The translations under genes were made by a program, and so were the position numbers. The notes beneath the pieces are model-generated. The model saw nothing but the letters and a program-made list of their open reading frames with translations, was not told the DNA's origin and did not search any database. Positions 8,855 to 16,688 of a DNA stretch of 64,000 bases are shown one piece after another (the stretch's first letter is position 1; each line of letters starts with the position of its first letter). The stretch is from CAZGUG01 sp964625335 (lineage in GTDB: Bacteria > Bacillota > Clostridia > Ch29). Where the stretch lies: positions 102,360-166,359 of the forward strand of contig CAZVBE010000002.1 in assembly GCA_964625335.1 (NCBI GenBank), in the 5' to 3' direction.

Positions 8855-9211
8855 GGGACACACCGCTTTCAATAAGGTCAGGGGACACACCTTCATAGCT
8901 GGTATTCCTTTATGGCCAAGGAATGTCCCCATTAGATTTCCAGCTGCGGAATGTCCCCGATTGATAAGCTTATGGGTCAGGGACACACCGCTTTCAATAA
9001 GGTCAGGGGACACACCTTCATAGCTGGTATTCCTTTATGGCCAAGGAATGTCCCCATTAGATTTCCAGCTGCGGAATGTCCCCGATTGATAAGCTTATGG
9101 GTCAGGGACACACCGCTTTCAATAAGGTCAGGGGACACACCTTCATAGCTGGTATTCCTTTATAGCCAAGGAATGTCCCCATTAGAATTCCAGCTGCGGA
9201 ATGTCCCCGAT
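8855..9211. repeat. Tandem array of three 125-bp repeats with internal palindromes
   Basis: Copies at 8855-8979, 8980-9104 and 9105-9211; the last lacks about 19 bp at its end. Each unit contains GGGACACACC twice and GGAATGTCCCC twice in opposite sense, plus a hairpin ATTCCTT-TATGGCC-AAGGAAT (8904-8924 in copy 1). Copies are nearly identical; only single-base differences were seen in copy 3. The period is not a multiple of three, so the frames that cross it do not encode repeats. The whole 8736-9250 region holds no convincing gene. Confidence 0.9.
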
Positions 9212-9250
9212 GATGGAAGAAATCTGGCCGGGGGAGAAGGGAACAAAATT

Positions 9251-9784
9251 ATGTTTGGAATGGATAAACCAAAAAAAACGCAACAATATGACGTAAAGTC
9301 CATAGAGGAAATATGCAGTGCAACGTGGGAGCCATTATACCGGTATGTATATTTCAAAGTTCAAAACCGCCAGGAAGCGGAGGATATTACCCAGGAGGCA
9401 TATGTCAGAGTGCTCTCCTATTCGCATAAAGGGGCTTCCCGGCCTGAAAACTTCATTGCCTATCTAAAAACCACGGCACTAAACGTAATACGGGACCGGT
9501 GGCGCAAAGACAAACGCCGGGGAACCGAAGTGGATCTGGAAACGATAAACCCATTGGAAGCGGCAGTGGAGGACCTCTCCGAAGAAAGCAGCAGGAGAAT
9601 ACTTATTGAAAATTCACTTAAAAGGCTTGGACAGGATCAGCGCAGGGTAATAGAGTTAAGGATTATTAAGGGATTTTCGGTGGCCCAGACAGCCGGAATG
9701 ATGGACAAAACAGCATCCGCTATCCGTGTATTGCAGTACCGGGCGTTACAGACCCTTGCAAATATCCTTGAAGAGAACGATTAG
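9251..9784 (+). CDS. ECF-type RNA polymerase sigma factor
   Basis: A 177-residue sigma-70-family protein of the extracytoplasmic-function class. Region 2 carries QEAEDITQEAYVRV, and region 4 carries RRVIELRIIKGFSVAQTAGMM with a helix-turn-helix. The ATG at 9251 is preferred: a partial site GAGAAGGGA precedes it, and the longer frame starts inside the upstream repeat array. It is followed 20 nt later by a membrane-anchored protein likely to be its anti-sigma partner, the usual ECF arrangement. The signal it responds to is unknown. Confidence 0.92.
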   Translation: MFGMDKPKKTQQYDVKSIEEICSATWEPLYRYVYFKVQNRQEAEDITQEAYVRVLSYSHKGASRPENFIAYLKTTALNVIRDRWRKDKRRGTEVDLETINPLEAAVEDLSEESSRRILIENSLKRLGQDQRRVIELRIIKGFSVAQTAGMMDKTASAIRVLQYRALQTLANILEEND

Positions 9785-9803
9785 TAAAAGGAGGCGCCAA
9801 TCA

Positions 9804-11480
9804 ATGAAAAACAAAGAGCGCAAACTATCCGAATATATCGACAAACTTAATGCCGGACAAAAACCTGAACAGCATGGGAAGCCAACTGATAAGTCTGAAT
9901 TAGAGAAGCTCTGTGAAACGGTAAGGAAGGTCCGCAGTTTAAAGGAGCCTGACATGCCGGCAGGCGATTATCCTGCGAGACTGGCGGCATCAGTTAATAA
10001 AGGATTAATTCGGAACAACCCTGAAAATAATAAGAAACGTATTTGGCTGACCGGTATGGCCGGTGTTGCTGCAATACTGGTCATGGCCGTTATGCTGAAT
10101 TCAATCCTTCCCTTTGGCGGAGCCAGTATTGTACACGCTATGGAAGAGGCCTTCCGGGAGGTTAAGGCTTACCACGGTACTCTTGAAATTGTGCAGACCA
10201 ATGCCAAGGGGGAGCAAAGCCTGCAGGCAGAACTGGAGGTATGGGCCAATAAAGAGGGGTATTACTATATAAAGGGGTTGGAGGGTTGGCAGAAGGGTAT
10301 AGTTACCGCAAACAACGGCCAGCGTAAGTGGCAGGTCCGGCCAGACCGGGAGGAAGTCCATGTTTTCCCTGCCTTCCCTGACGCCTATCGTTTTACTTTT
10401 GAACTGGGAAAAGAGATCCAACAGGTGAAAAATGCGCTGTCGGCCAAAGTAGTCGGAGAAGACACGGTAGCCGGCAGAAAGGCTGATATACTGGAAATAT
10501 CTCCCCATAACGGAAGGGCTTACCGGATATGGGTTGACAAAGAAACAAAGCTGCCGCTGCAAAAGCAATCTGCGATGCAAAATGCGCTGCAGTATACCAT
10601 AACCTATACACAGATTGATTTTAGCGGCTCAATACCCGATGAGTTTATTGCATACAGTGTACCCTATGGGTATAAGGAAATTGACACAAACCCGGAACAG
10701 TTGGTAAACAGTGTGGAAGAGGTCCGGGAAATTATCGGGTTTAATCCCAGACCACCCGAAAGCATACCGGCAGGTTTTGACCAGGACGGAATAGCGGTAG
10801 CACCCGGTGCCGGCCTGTCCAAACTATATTACCTTGAGCAGGATAAGGGTGACAGGGTTATAGTTGTGCAGGGCAGACCCGTTGGTGAGTTTAACGCAGC
10901 TCCAACAGCAGTCCTGGGAAAGGCTGATAACAATATAGCAGAAATCCAGTCACCGGTCTATGAGGATTTAGGTATTCTCGGAGGTGGAGCGCTGTATGCG
11001 GGCATAACCGATATAAGCTCTATCCGCTGGCGGCAGGATGGATATGAATACGCCGTTGTCGGCAGTGCTCCGCTGGAGAAATTGGCTGTATTTGTACACA
11101 GCCTTACCGGTGGCAGCTTTGAAATGCCGTCTGCTGATGACCAGACTTCGGACGCTCCAAGGATAGAGGTCCCGGTTGACCTGGAAGTGGAGCAAAGCAG
11201 CCAGAAAGGCGTTGACGCGGGAAGCTCCCCATGGAGACTTGACCCTGCCTTTGTTGCCCAGGTGTTTGTAAGCCTTGAGATGTCACCAGGAGGTATTACC
11301 GGAGAGTATCCTGTCGGATATGAGGAACTGGAAGTTATCCGAAATAACGGTAAAGACGCAGTGGTCGAGGTAAGCGGGGACAAAACTCCTATAAGGAGAG
11401 TGTATCTGAAGCGGCTTATAAGGCAGGATTCCACAGGTATATGGACTGTGATTGGGTATGACCCTTCAGACAACGAATAG
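9804..11480 (+). CDS. Membrane-anchored anti-sigma-like protein with LolA/RseB-like domain
   Basis: A 558-residue protein with a cytoplasmic N-terminal part of about 75 residues, a single membrane helix (KRIWLTGMAGVAAILVMAVM), and a large external part. The external region begins with a LolA/MucB-RseB-like lipid-binding-type fold (EVKAYHGTLEIVQT, EVWANKEGYYYIKG). RBS AAAGGAGG lies 10 nt before the ATG. Position right after the ECF sigma gene suggests the N-terminus binds the sigma factor and the outside domain senses envelope signals. No zinc-binding anti-sigma motif was seen in the N-terminus. Confidence 0.75.
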   Translation: MKNKERKLSEYIDKLNAGQKPEQHGKPTDKSELEKLCETVRKVRSLKEPDMPAGDYPARLAASVNKGLIRNNPENNKKRIWLTGMAGVAAILVMAVMLNSILPFGGASIVHAMEEAFREVKAYHGTLEIVQTNAKGEQSLQAELEVWANKEGYYYIKGLEGWQKGIVTANNGQRKWQVRPDREEVHVFPAFPDAYRFTFELGKEIQQVKNALSAKVVGEDTVAGRKADILEISPHNGRAYRIWVDKETKLPLQKQSAMQNALQYTITYTQIDFSGSIPDEFIAYSVPYGYKEIDTNPEQLVNSVEEVREIIGFNPRPPESIPAGFDQDGIAVAPGAGLSKLYYLEQDKGDRVIVVQGRPVGEFNAAPTAVLGKADNNIAEIQSPVYEDLGILGGGALYAGITDISSIRWRQDGYEYAVVGSAPLEKLAVFVHSLTGGSFEMPSADDQTSDAPRIEVPVDLEVEQSSQKGVDAGSSPWRLDPAFVAQVFVSLEMSPGGITGEYPVGYEELEVIRNNGKDAVVEVSGDKTPIRRVYLKRLIRQDSTGIWTVIGYDPSDNE

Positions 11481-11574
11481 GTTAAACGGAACCAAAAAAT
11501 AATTGTGCCGTCAAAACATTATTGAGGGCATACCGCAGCAGGGAAGCCGGGTGGGCTAAAGGAGGACTATTAAA

Positions 11575-12489
11575 ATGCGCAGCAAAAAAATATTTATTGG
11601 TGTACTGATAATAATTACATTGGCTTTACAGATAGGGTGCACAGCACAGGTACAGGACAATGGGGAGGATATGGAAGACAACGCGCAGCATGACGTACAA
11701 AGGGAAATAATGGAGGAATTTGACCGGTTGGTTGATTCCGAGGCTGGCTTGGATGAGATTATCGGATTTATCGATGACAGTATTGCGCAGCTGTCGGAAG
11801 AGCATGCTTCGATTATGCTTGACCGGCTTGAAGGGCTGCAAGAAAAGAACCTGCCCGTACTGGATGAAAAGTTTTACAGTGACCAGACTATACAAAGCGG
11901 TATTAACAAGATATATGGGCCGGGGTTTGATATGAATACCGTTGACCAAATGGAAGACGGCAGGTTGAAGGACCTGTTGGCAGAGGCAGGGAATACCGGA
12001 TATAGGGTAGAAACAGCCGAAGGCATGTACTTCCCTATAATAGACTATAAATTTTATGAAAAATACAGTTACTATGTGACGGCCGATATGAATGAATACA
12101 TCGACATTATGGCAGTTGAATCCGATGAGGTGCCTGCCAAGGACGCCGCACTGGTTATTAGCTGGGACGCAATATTGGAAAGGGCTTTGCGTCAGGAGAG
12201 ATTTTTAGGGCAGTATCCGGATTCAATTAAGGCAGACCAGATAAGACGGCTATATAAAAAATATGTCAGCTTCACATTATTCGGCCTGAACAATACCCCT
12301 CTTTTTGAATATGATACCAATACCATGAAAGATGATGCAAAAGCAGTCTATAAACAGGCAGTAGGTAGCGGTCAGGACAGCGGGTATCTTGATACTATCC
12401 GGGAATATATTGAAGTGTTGGAAAAGGATAATTTCAAGCTTACAGACGAGGTCGACAAGTACAGGAAAAATGTATATGGAAGCATATAG
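11575..12489 (+). CDS. Lipoprotein of unknown function
   Basis: A 304-residue secreted lipoprotein: basic N-terminus, hydrophobic stretch and lipobox LQIGC (Cys at about residue 22), followed by an acidic linker. The rest is helical and charged with no recognised domain. RBS AAAGGAGG precedes the ATG. It follows the sigma/anti-sigma pair by 94 nt and may belong to that regulon. The C-terminal residues VEVLEKDNFKLTDEVDKYRK suggest a coiled coil. Confidence 0.8.
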   Translation: MRSKKIFIGVLIIITLALQIGCTAQVQDNGEDMEDNAQHDVQREIMEEFDRLVDSEAGLDEIIGFIDDSIAQLSEEHASIMLDRLEGLQEKNLPVLDEKFYSDQTIQSGINKIYGPGFDMNTVDQMEDGRLKDLLAEAGNTGYRVETAEGMYFPIIDYKFYEKYSYYVTADMNEYIDIMAVESDEVPAKDAALVISWDAILERALRQERFLGQYPDSIKADQIRRLYKKYVSFTLFGLNNTPLFEYDTNTMKDDAKAVYKQAVGSGQDSGYLDTIREYIEVLEKDNFKLTDEVDKYRKNVYGSI

Positions 12490-12625
12490 GCAACAGGCAG
12501 AAAAAAATGGTGTTGGCCTGTTCGGGGGAGAGGGTCTTGCCGACAGGATTTACGCCGCAAGTAAAGCCGGCGAAGGCAGTATAATTGGGAATACCGGTAT
12601 TGGAAGCTTTTTCGGCAGCGATTAA
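12470..12625 (+). CDS. Possible small glycine-rich protein overlapping the lipoprotein gene
   Basis: A 51-residue frame that overlaps the last 20 nt of the lipoprotein gene and ends 19 nt before a terminator. The residues GLFGGEGLADRIYAASK look protein-like but match no family I know. Only a weak AGGA site precedes the ATG. It could be real, or the decayed end of an older gene. Confidence 0.3.
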   Translation: MYMEAYRQQAEKNGVGLFGGEGLADRIYAASKAGEGSIIGNTGIGSFFGSD

Positions 12626-12644
12626 ACCGTATATAAATATAAAT

Positions 12645-12685
12645 AAACGTTCAGTGGGAATCTGCTCCTTCGGACGTTTTTTTTT
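12645..12685 (+). terminator. Rho-independent terminator of the sigma/lipoprotein group
   Basis: AAACGTTC pairs with GGACGTTT (one G-U) around an inner GGGA/TCC-containing loop, followed by a run of nine T. Confidence 0.75.
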
Positions 12686-12882
12686 GGCAGGGTGCAAGGG
12701 CCGTGACGGCTGCCAGGCGGGTGTTTTTTGAGCTGTAGAGTTTAACCTGCCGGCTTACGGATAAATTATTATTGTGAAAACATTATAATTGCTGATATAC
12801 TATTTACTGGTGGAAGACTAAACCTACCCTTTGGCAGACAACTGTTGAAGAGATGGAGCTTTCTATACAGGGAGGGAAAAAT

Positions 12883-14070
12883 ATGGTTAGAACAATAGGT
12901 ACGACAGTCAGAGGCATCAGGGCTCCTATTATCAATGAGGGGGATGATCCTGTAAAAATAGTGGTTGATTCTGTTATTGAATCTATGGCTTCTGAAAGCT
13001 TTAAGCTGAGGGACAGGGATGTCATAGGAATAACCGAATCCCTTGTAGCCCGTGCCCAGGGTAACTATGCCACATTGGAACACATTGCCCTTGACATAAG
13101 AGGCAAATACACGGGAGATATAGCCGTTTTGTTCCCTATTATCAGCAGAAACAGGTTTTCCATGATACTCAGGGGAATATGTATGGGGGCCCGGAAGGTG
13201 TACCTGTTTTTGAAATACCCCTCCGACGAGATGGGAAATCCCCTGATGGACATTGAAAAGATGGCCCAGGCTAAAATAAACCCTTACACAGATGTACTGA
13301 GTGAAGCACAGTACAGGGAAATATTTGGATATAATGTGCCCCATCCCTTTACCGGTATTGATTATGTCAGCTATTACAAAGAAATTGCCGAAAAGGGAAA
13401 CATTGAAATATACCTTGCGAATAACCCAACAGCGGCTTTGAACTATACCAGTGAAATACTGACAGCCGACGTTCACGACAGGCACAGGACTAAGAGAGAA
13501 TTAAAAGCGGCCGGAGCCGAGCGGGTGTACGGCCTGGACGATATTCTAAATAAACCGGTAAACGGAAGCGGCTACAACCCGGAATTCGGGCTGCTGGGTT
13601 CCAACAAAGCCACCGAACACAAGGTAAAGCTCTTTCCCCGGGACTGCAAAACAGTTGTGGATGAAGTCCGGAGGGCCATATTGAAAAAGACGGGCAAGCA
13701 GGTTGAGGTAATGGTATATGGTGACGGAGCCTTCAAGGACCCCCAGTGCAAAATATGGGAGCTGGCTGATCCGGTGGTATCTCCTGGCTACACCGATGGT
13801 CTTGAGGGGACCCCATGCGAAATAAAGATAAAGTATATTGCAGATAATGACCTTGAAGGTATGCAGGGCAGCCAAAAGGAGGAAGCGATAAGAGACAGGG
13901 TAAGGCAAAAGGGAAGCAATCTGATGGCCAGGGACGAATCCCTCGGTACAACACCGAGACAGCTTACCGATTTGCTGGGCAGCCTGTGTGACCTGACAAG
14001 CGGCAGTGGGGATAAGGGGACTCCCATAGTCCTGATCCAGGGATATTTTGACGATTACGCAAAGGAATAG
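12883..14070 (+). CDS. Coenzyme F420-0:L-glutamate ligase-family protein
   Basis: A 395-residue protein of the F420 ligase (CofE/FbiB-type, PF01996) family, recognised from the start VRTIGTTVRGIRAPIIN and the DVIGITESLVARAQGN segment. CofE adds glutamates to F420-0; in Clostridia without F420 genes this family has no proven job, and no other F420 gene is visible here. The length exceeds classical CofE (about 250 residues), with an extra middle region. ATG 12883 has GGAGGG 7 nt upstream, so the longer frame is not used. It stands alone between two terminators. Confidence 0.85.
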   Translation: MVRTIGTTVRGIRAPIINEGDDPVKIVVDSVIESMASESFKLRDRDVIGITESLVARAQGNYATLEHIALDIRGKYTGDIAVLFPIISRNRFSMILRGICMGARKVYLFLKYPSDEMGNPLMDIEKMAQAKINPYTDVLSEAQYREIFGYNVPHPFTGIDYVSYYKEIAEKGNIEIYLANNPTAALNYTSEILTADVHDRHRTKRELKAAGAERVYGLDDILNKPVNGSGYNPEFGLLGSNKATEHKVKLFPRDCKTVVDEVRRAILKKTGKQVEVMVYGDGAFKDPQCKIWELADPVVSPGYTDGLEGTPCEIKIKYIADNDLEGMQGSQKEEAIRDRVRQKGSNLMARDESLGTTPRQLTDLLGSLCDLTSGSGDKGTPIVLIQGYFDDYAKE

Positions 14071-14092
14071 AACAGCATTTAATAGGCAGGGA

Positions 14093-14126
14093 AAAGTCCG
14101 CCGGCTTTGCCCGGCCTTTATTTTTC
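14093..14126 (+). terminator. Terminator of the F420 ligase-like gene
   Basis: GCCGG and CCGGC arms flanked by AAAG/CTTT, then TTTATTTTT. Confidence 0.6.
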
Positions 14127-14227
14127 TTATCGGTTGTTTGGAATGTTTAAGCCTTGCATGGCAGGGATAAGTTTATAGTAATAGCTGCAAAGCTAATGAT
14201 TAAATTATAATAAGGGGTGTCGCCACA

Positions 14228-14722
14228 GTGAAAGAAGATAAGAATAACACAAACGACGATATTATACCAGACAAACCGCAAAGGCCGATAATCAAAATAT
14301 TGGTACCCGTATTGGTGATAGCAGTTATCTTTGGTATATGGGCTTATAAGAATTTGCTGCCGGCAAGTGATGTGAAGGATGAGGATACATCCGAATTTGC
14401 CCTTGATGCTACCGAAGACTTTAACCTTGAAGAGATTCTATCCCATGGCCTGCCTGTACTAATTGACTTTGGTGCAGACTATTGCGCTCCGTGCCGGGAG
14501 ATGGCGCCCATACTGGATGAACTTAACAAAGAATACAGAGGCAGAGCCGTTATAAAGTTTGTAGACATACAAAAAAACCCCAGGGCTTCCGAAGGGTTTG
14601 GAATAACGGTTATTCCGACACAGTTTTTCTTTGATAAGGAGGGTACGCCCTACTCCTATCATGAGGGTTTTTTGTCCAGGGAAAATATTATAAGAGCGTT
14701 TGAGGAGCTTGGTGTCGAATGA
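14228..14722 (+). CDS. Membrane-anchored thioredoxin-like protein
   Basis: A 164-residue protein with a cytoplasmic N-terminus of about 20 residues, one membrane anchor (ILVPVLVIAVIFGIWAY, residues 24-40) and an extracytoplasmic thioredoxin fold with the redox pair Cys86-Ala-Pro-Cys89. A cis-proline is visible in VIPTQFFF. Start GTG 14228 follows AAGGGGTG. It overlaps the CcdA gene by ATGA, so the pair probably moves electrons from the cytoplasm to extracellular thiols or cytochrome c maturation. Confidence 0.92.
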   Translation: MKEDKNNTNDDIIPDKPQRPIIKILVPVLVIAVIFGIWAYKNLLPASDVKDEDTSEFALDATEDFNLEEILSHGLPVLIDFGADYCAPCREMAPILDELNKEYRGRAVIKFVDIQKNPRASEGFGITVIPTQFFFDKEGTPYSYHEGFLSRENIIRAFEELGVE

Positions 14723-15411
14723 TCGATAGATGGCTTAGTATTCTGGGAGAACTGATTACGGGCAATATCTGGTTTGCTCCTTTGCTGGCGCTTGTTGCCG
14801 GCGTTTTGACCTCCTTTACCCCATGCTCTCTGTCGAGCGTTCCTTTGGTAATAGGGTATGTGGGGGGTTATGCCGGCAATGATACCAAAAAAGCCTTCAG
14901 GTATTCCCTTGCATTCTGCGGTGGGATGACGGTAACTTTCACCGTGCTGGGGACTTTGGCTTCGATATTCGGGAAACTCCTGGGGGGAACGGGTTCGTGG
15001 TGGTATATTCTGCTTGGAACCCTGATGGCGCTGATGGCGCTTCAAATGTGGGATATTATAAATATAATTCCGCAATCGCAGGTTTTGGCCAAAAACCCTA
15101 AAAGAGGCTATATTGGAGCTGCTGCGGCAGGAATGCTGGGCGGGATTTTTGCGTCCCCCTGTGCAACGCCGGTACTGGTTGTATTGCTGGCCATGGTTGC
15201 GCAAAGGGGGAGTCTTTTGTGGGGGATATTGCTGCTGCTTCTCTATTCGGCAGGTCACAGCGCGCTGCTGCTGGCTGCGGGCACTTCGGTAGGCCTGGCA
15301 AACGGGCTTGCATCATCCAATCGGTTTGACAGGATGGGCAGAATATTTAAAATTATCATGGGAGGAGCCATTCTTTTGCTTTCCTTCTATATGTTTTACC
15401 TGGGCTTTTAA
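14719..15411 (+). CDS. ccdA: CcdA-type cytochrome c biogenesis / thiol electron transporter
   Basis: A 230-residue protein with six predicted membrane helices and the two conserved half-site motifs FTPCSLSSVP and FASPCATPVL, each with the single redox cysteine of the DsbD/CcdA core. It passes electrons from cytoplasmic thioredoxin across the membrane, here most likely to the anchored thioredoxin encoded just upstream. The start overlaps the upstream stop (ATGA), indicating translational coupling. No cytochrome gene is visible nearby. Confidence 0.92.
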   Translation: MIDRWLSILGELITGNIWFAPLLALVAGVLTSFTPCSLSSVPLVIGYVGGYAGNDTKKAFRYSLAFCGGMTVTFTVLGTLASIFGKLLGGTGSWWYILLGTLMALMALQMWDIINIIPQSQVLAKNPKRGYIGAAAAGMLGGIFASPCATPVLVVLLAMVAQRGSLLWGILLLLLYSAGHSALLLAAGTSVGLANGLASSNRFDRMGRIFKIIMGGAILLLSFYMFYLGF

Positions 15412-15420
15412 AACCAAGTA

Positions 15421-15535
15421 AAACCAAGTAAACCAAGGGGACGGTTCTTGTGGTTTGTGAGGAACCAGAGGGACGGTTCTTGTGGTTTAGCAACCAGGGG
15501 CAACGACGGTTCTTGTGGTTTGTATAGGGGGACGG
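15421..15535. repeat. Cluster of three GACGGTTCTTGTGGTTT repeats
   Basis: The 17-nt core occurs exactly at 15440-15456, 15472-15488 and 15505-15521 (32-33 bp apart), preceded by AAACCAAGTAAACCAAGG. Related cores occur near 36710 and, reversed, at 58182. Such GGGACGGTTCTT motifs are dispersed repeats in many Clostridia. Confidence 0.85.
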
Positions 15536-15579
15536 GCGAGCTGTCCTTCTATTATTTTTTTAAAAAAATATATAAACCC

Positions 15580-15610
15580 TTGACATTGACGTTACGTGAG
15601 GGTGTATAGT
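15580..15610 (+). promoter_or_regulatory. MerR-type promoter with 19-bp spacer
   Basis: TTGACA (15580-15585) and TATAGT (15605-15610) are 19 bp apart, the overlong spacing that MerR activators correct. Within the spacer TTGACGT and ACGTGAG form an imperfect dyad, the expected operator. It drives the TipA-like regulator itself. Confidence 0.8.
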
Positions 15611-15632
15611 TAACATGTCGGGAGGTGAACTT

Positions 15633-16397
15633 ATGGAATACACAGTGCAAAAGCTGGGTGAGATGGCCGGAGTAAGCGCCAGAACGTTGAGATACTACGA
15701 TGAGATTGGAATTCTTAAGCCGGCAAGAATCAATTCGTCGGGGTATCGGATATATGGCCAGGGAGAGGTTGACAGGCTGCAGCAGGTACTCTTTTATAAA
15801 GAGCTGGGTGTGAGCCTGGAAAACATCAGGGCTATAATAAATGCGCCGGCCTTTGACAGGGTGAAGGCACTGCGTGTGCATTATGACAAGCTTCTCGAAA
15901 AAAAAGCGCGGATAGACACCTTGCTAACCAACATTAGTAAAACCATAGCTTTGGCAGAAGGGAGGATTAGTATGACTGATAAAGAAAAATTCGAGGGTTT
16001 TAAGGAAAAGTTGGTAAAGGATAATGAGGATGAGTATGGCGAAGAGATAAAAGAGAAATACGGTGATGAGGCCGTCGAAAGGTCCAACCGGGCGTTTAAG
16101 AACATGACCGGGGAAGAATATGACAGAATGCTTGACCTGGATAAACAGGTAAAACTGGCACTGGCAGAGGCTTACAAAGATGGTGATCCTGCAGGGGAGC
16201 CGGCTCAAAGGGCAGCGGAGCTGCATAAGAAATGGTTAACCATATGCTGGGGACATTACGACAGAGAAGCCCACGCCGGACTTGCGCAAATGTATGTGGA
16301 CGATAAGAGATTTACAGCCTATTATGACAAAGAGCAGCCGGGTACGGCAGAGTTATTAAGGGATGCAGTATACATCTATACCGGTGAGAAGGAATAG
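15633..16397 (+). CDS. MerR-family regulator with TipAS ligand-binding domain
   Basis: A 254-residue TipA/Mta-like regulator. Residues 1-70 form the MerR helix-turn-helix (TVQKLGEMAGVSARTLRYYDEIGIL), then a coiled coil of about 40 residues, then a TipAS domain (about 130-254, with KWLTICWGHYDREAHAGLAQMY). TipAS domains bind thiopeptide or other hydrophobic drugs and activate transcription. Start ATG 15633 has GGGAGGTG upstream; an ATG further upstream overlaps it. The gene is autoregulated in inference from its 19-bp-spaced promoter. No export pump is adjacent. Confidence 0.92.
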   Translation: MEYTVQKLGEMAGVSARTLRYYDEIGILKPARINSSGYRIYGQGEVDRLQQVLFYKELGVSLENIRAIINAPAFDRVKALRVHYDKLLEKKARIDTLLTNISKTIALAEGRISMTDKEKFEGFKEKLVKDNEDEYGEEIKEKYGDEAVERSNRAFKNMTGEEYDRMLDLDKQVKLALAEAYKDGDPAGEPAQRAAELHKKWLTICWGHYDREAHAGLAQMYVDDKRFTAYYDKEQPGTAELLRDAVYIYTGEKE

Positions 16398-16414
16398 TAC
16401 CTGAAGGCATAAAT

Positions 16415-16444
16415 AAAAGCGGCCGGTTTATCCCGGCCGCTTTT
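16415..16444. terminator. Bidirectional terminator between regulator and MoaD-like gene
   Basis: AAAAGCGGCCGG-TTTATC-CCGGCCGCTTTT: perfect arms with A-run and T-run at the two ends, serving the convergent genes. Confidence 0.85.
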
Positions 16445-16449
16445 GCTTT

Positions 16450-16674
16450 TTATCCTCCTCCTACCGGCGGAAACAGCGAAAGCACATCTCCTTCGGCAAG
16501 CTGTTCATCAAGGTTTCCGTCCCTTCCGTTGACCAGCAGCAGGGCCACATCCTCTTGTCTGATATCAAGCAGCTCCAAAATTTTGCGTGCCGAGGAGTTT
16601 TGCGCCACTTTCATGTCCAGTACTTTTGCTCTCCCATCTCTTAACGTGGCAAATAATCTGACCTCAATTTTCAT
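16450..16674 (-). CDS. MoaD/ThiS-family ubiquitin-like sulfur carrier
   Basis: A 74-residue beta-grasp protein starting MKIEVRLFATLRDGR and ending PPVGGG, with the C-terminal Gly-Gly that is activated and thiocarboxylated in molybdopterin synthase small subunits. Start ATG 16674 has GGGAGGTC upstream. It lies 14 nt downstream of the radical-SAM gene and in line with the AOR gene, so it probably supplies dithiolene sulfur for the tungstopterin cofactor of AOR. The other pterin genes are not in the window. Confidence 0.88.
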   Translation of the reverse strand: MKIEVRLFATLRDGRAKVLDMKVAQNSSARKILELLDIRQEDVALLLVNGRDGNLDEQLAEGDVLSLFPPVGGG

Positions 16675-16688
16675 ATATTCTGACCTCC

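Noticed and set aside
8763..9148. Open frames across the 125-bp repeats that look like repeated protein
   Set aside because: The repeat period is not a multiple of three, so the frame shifts between copies; there is no ribosome binding site and the sequence is palindromic.
10101..10611. Long minus-strand frames inside the anti-sigma-like gene
   Set aside because: They are antisense shadows of a gene with a clear start, ribosome binding site and domain pattern.
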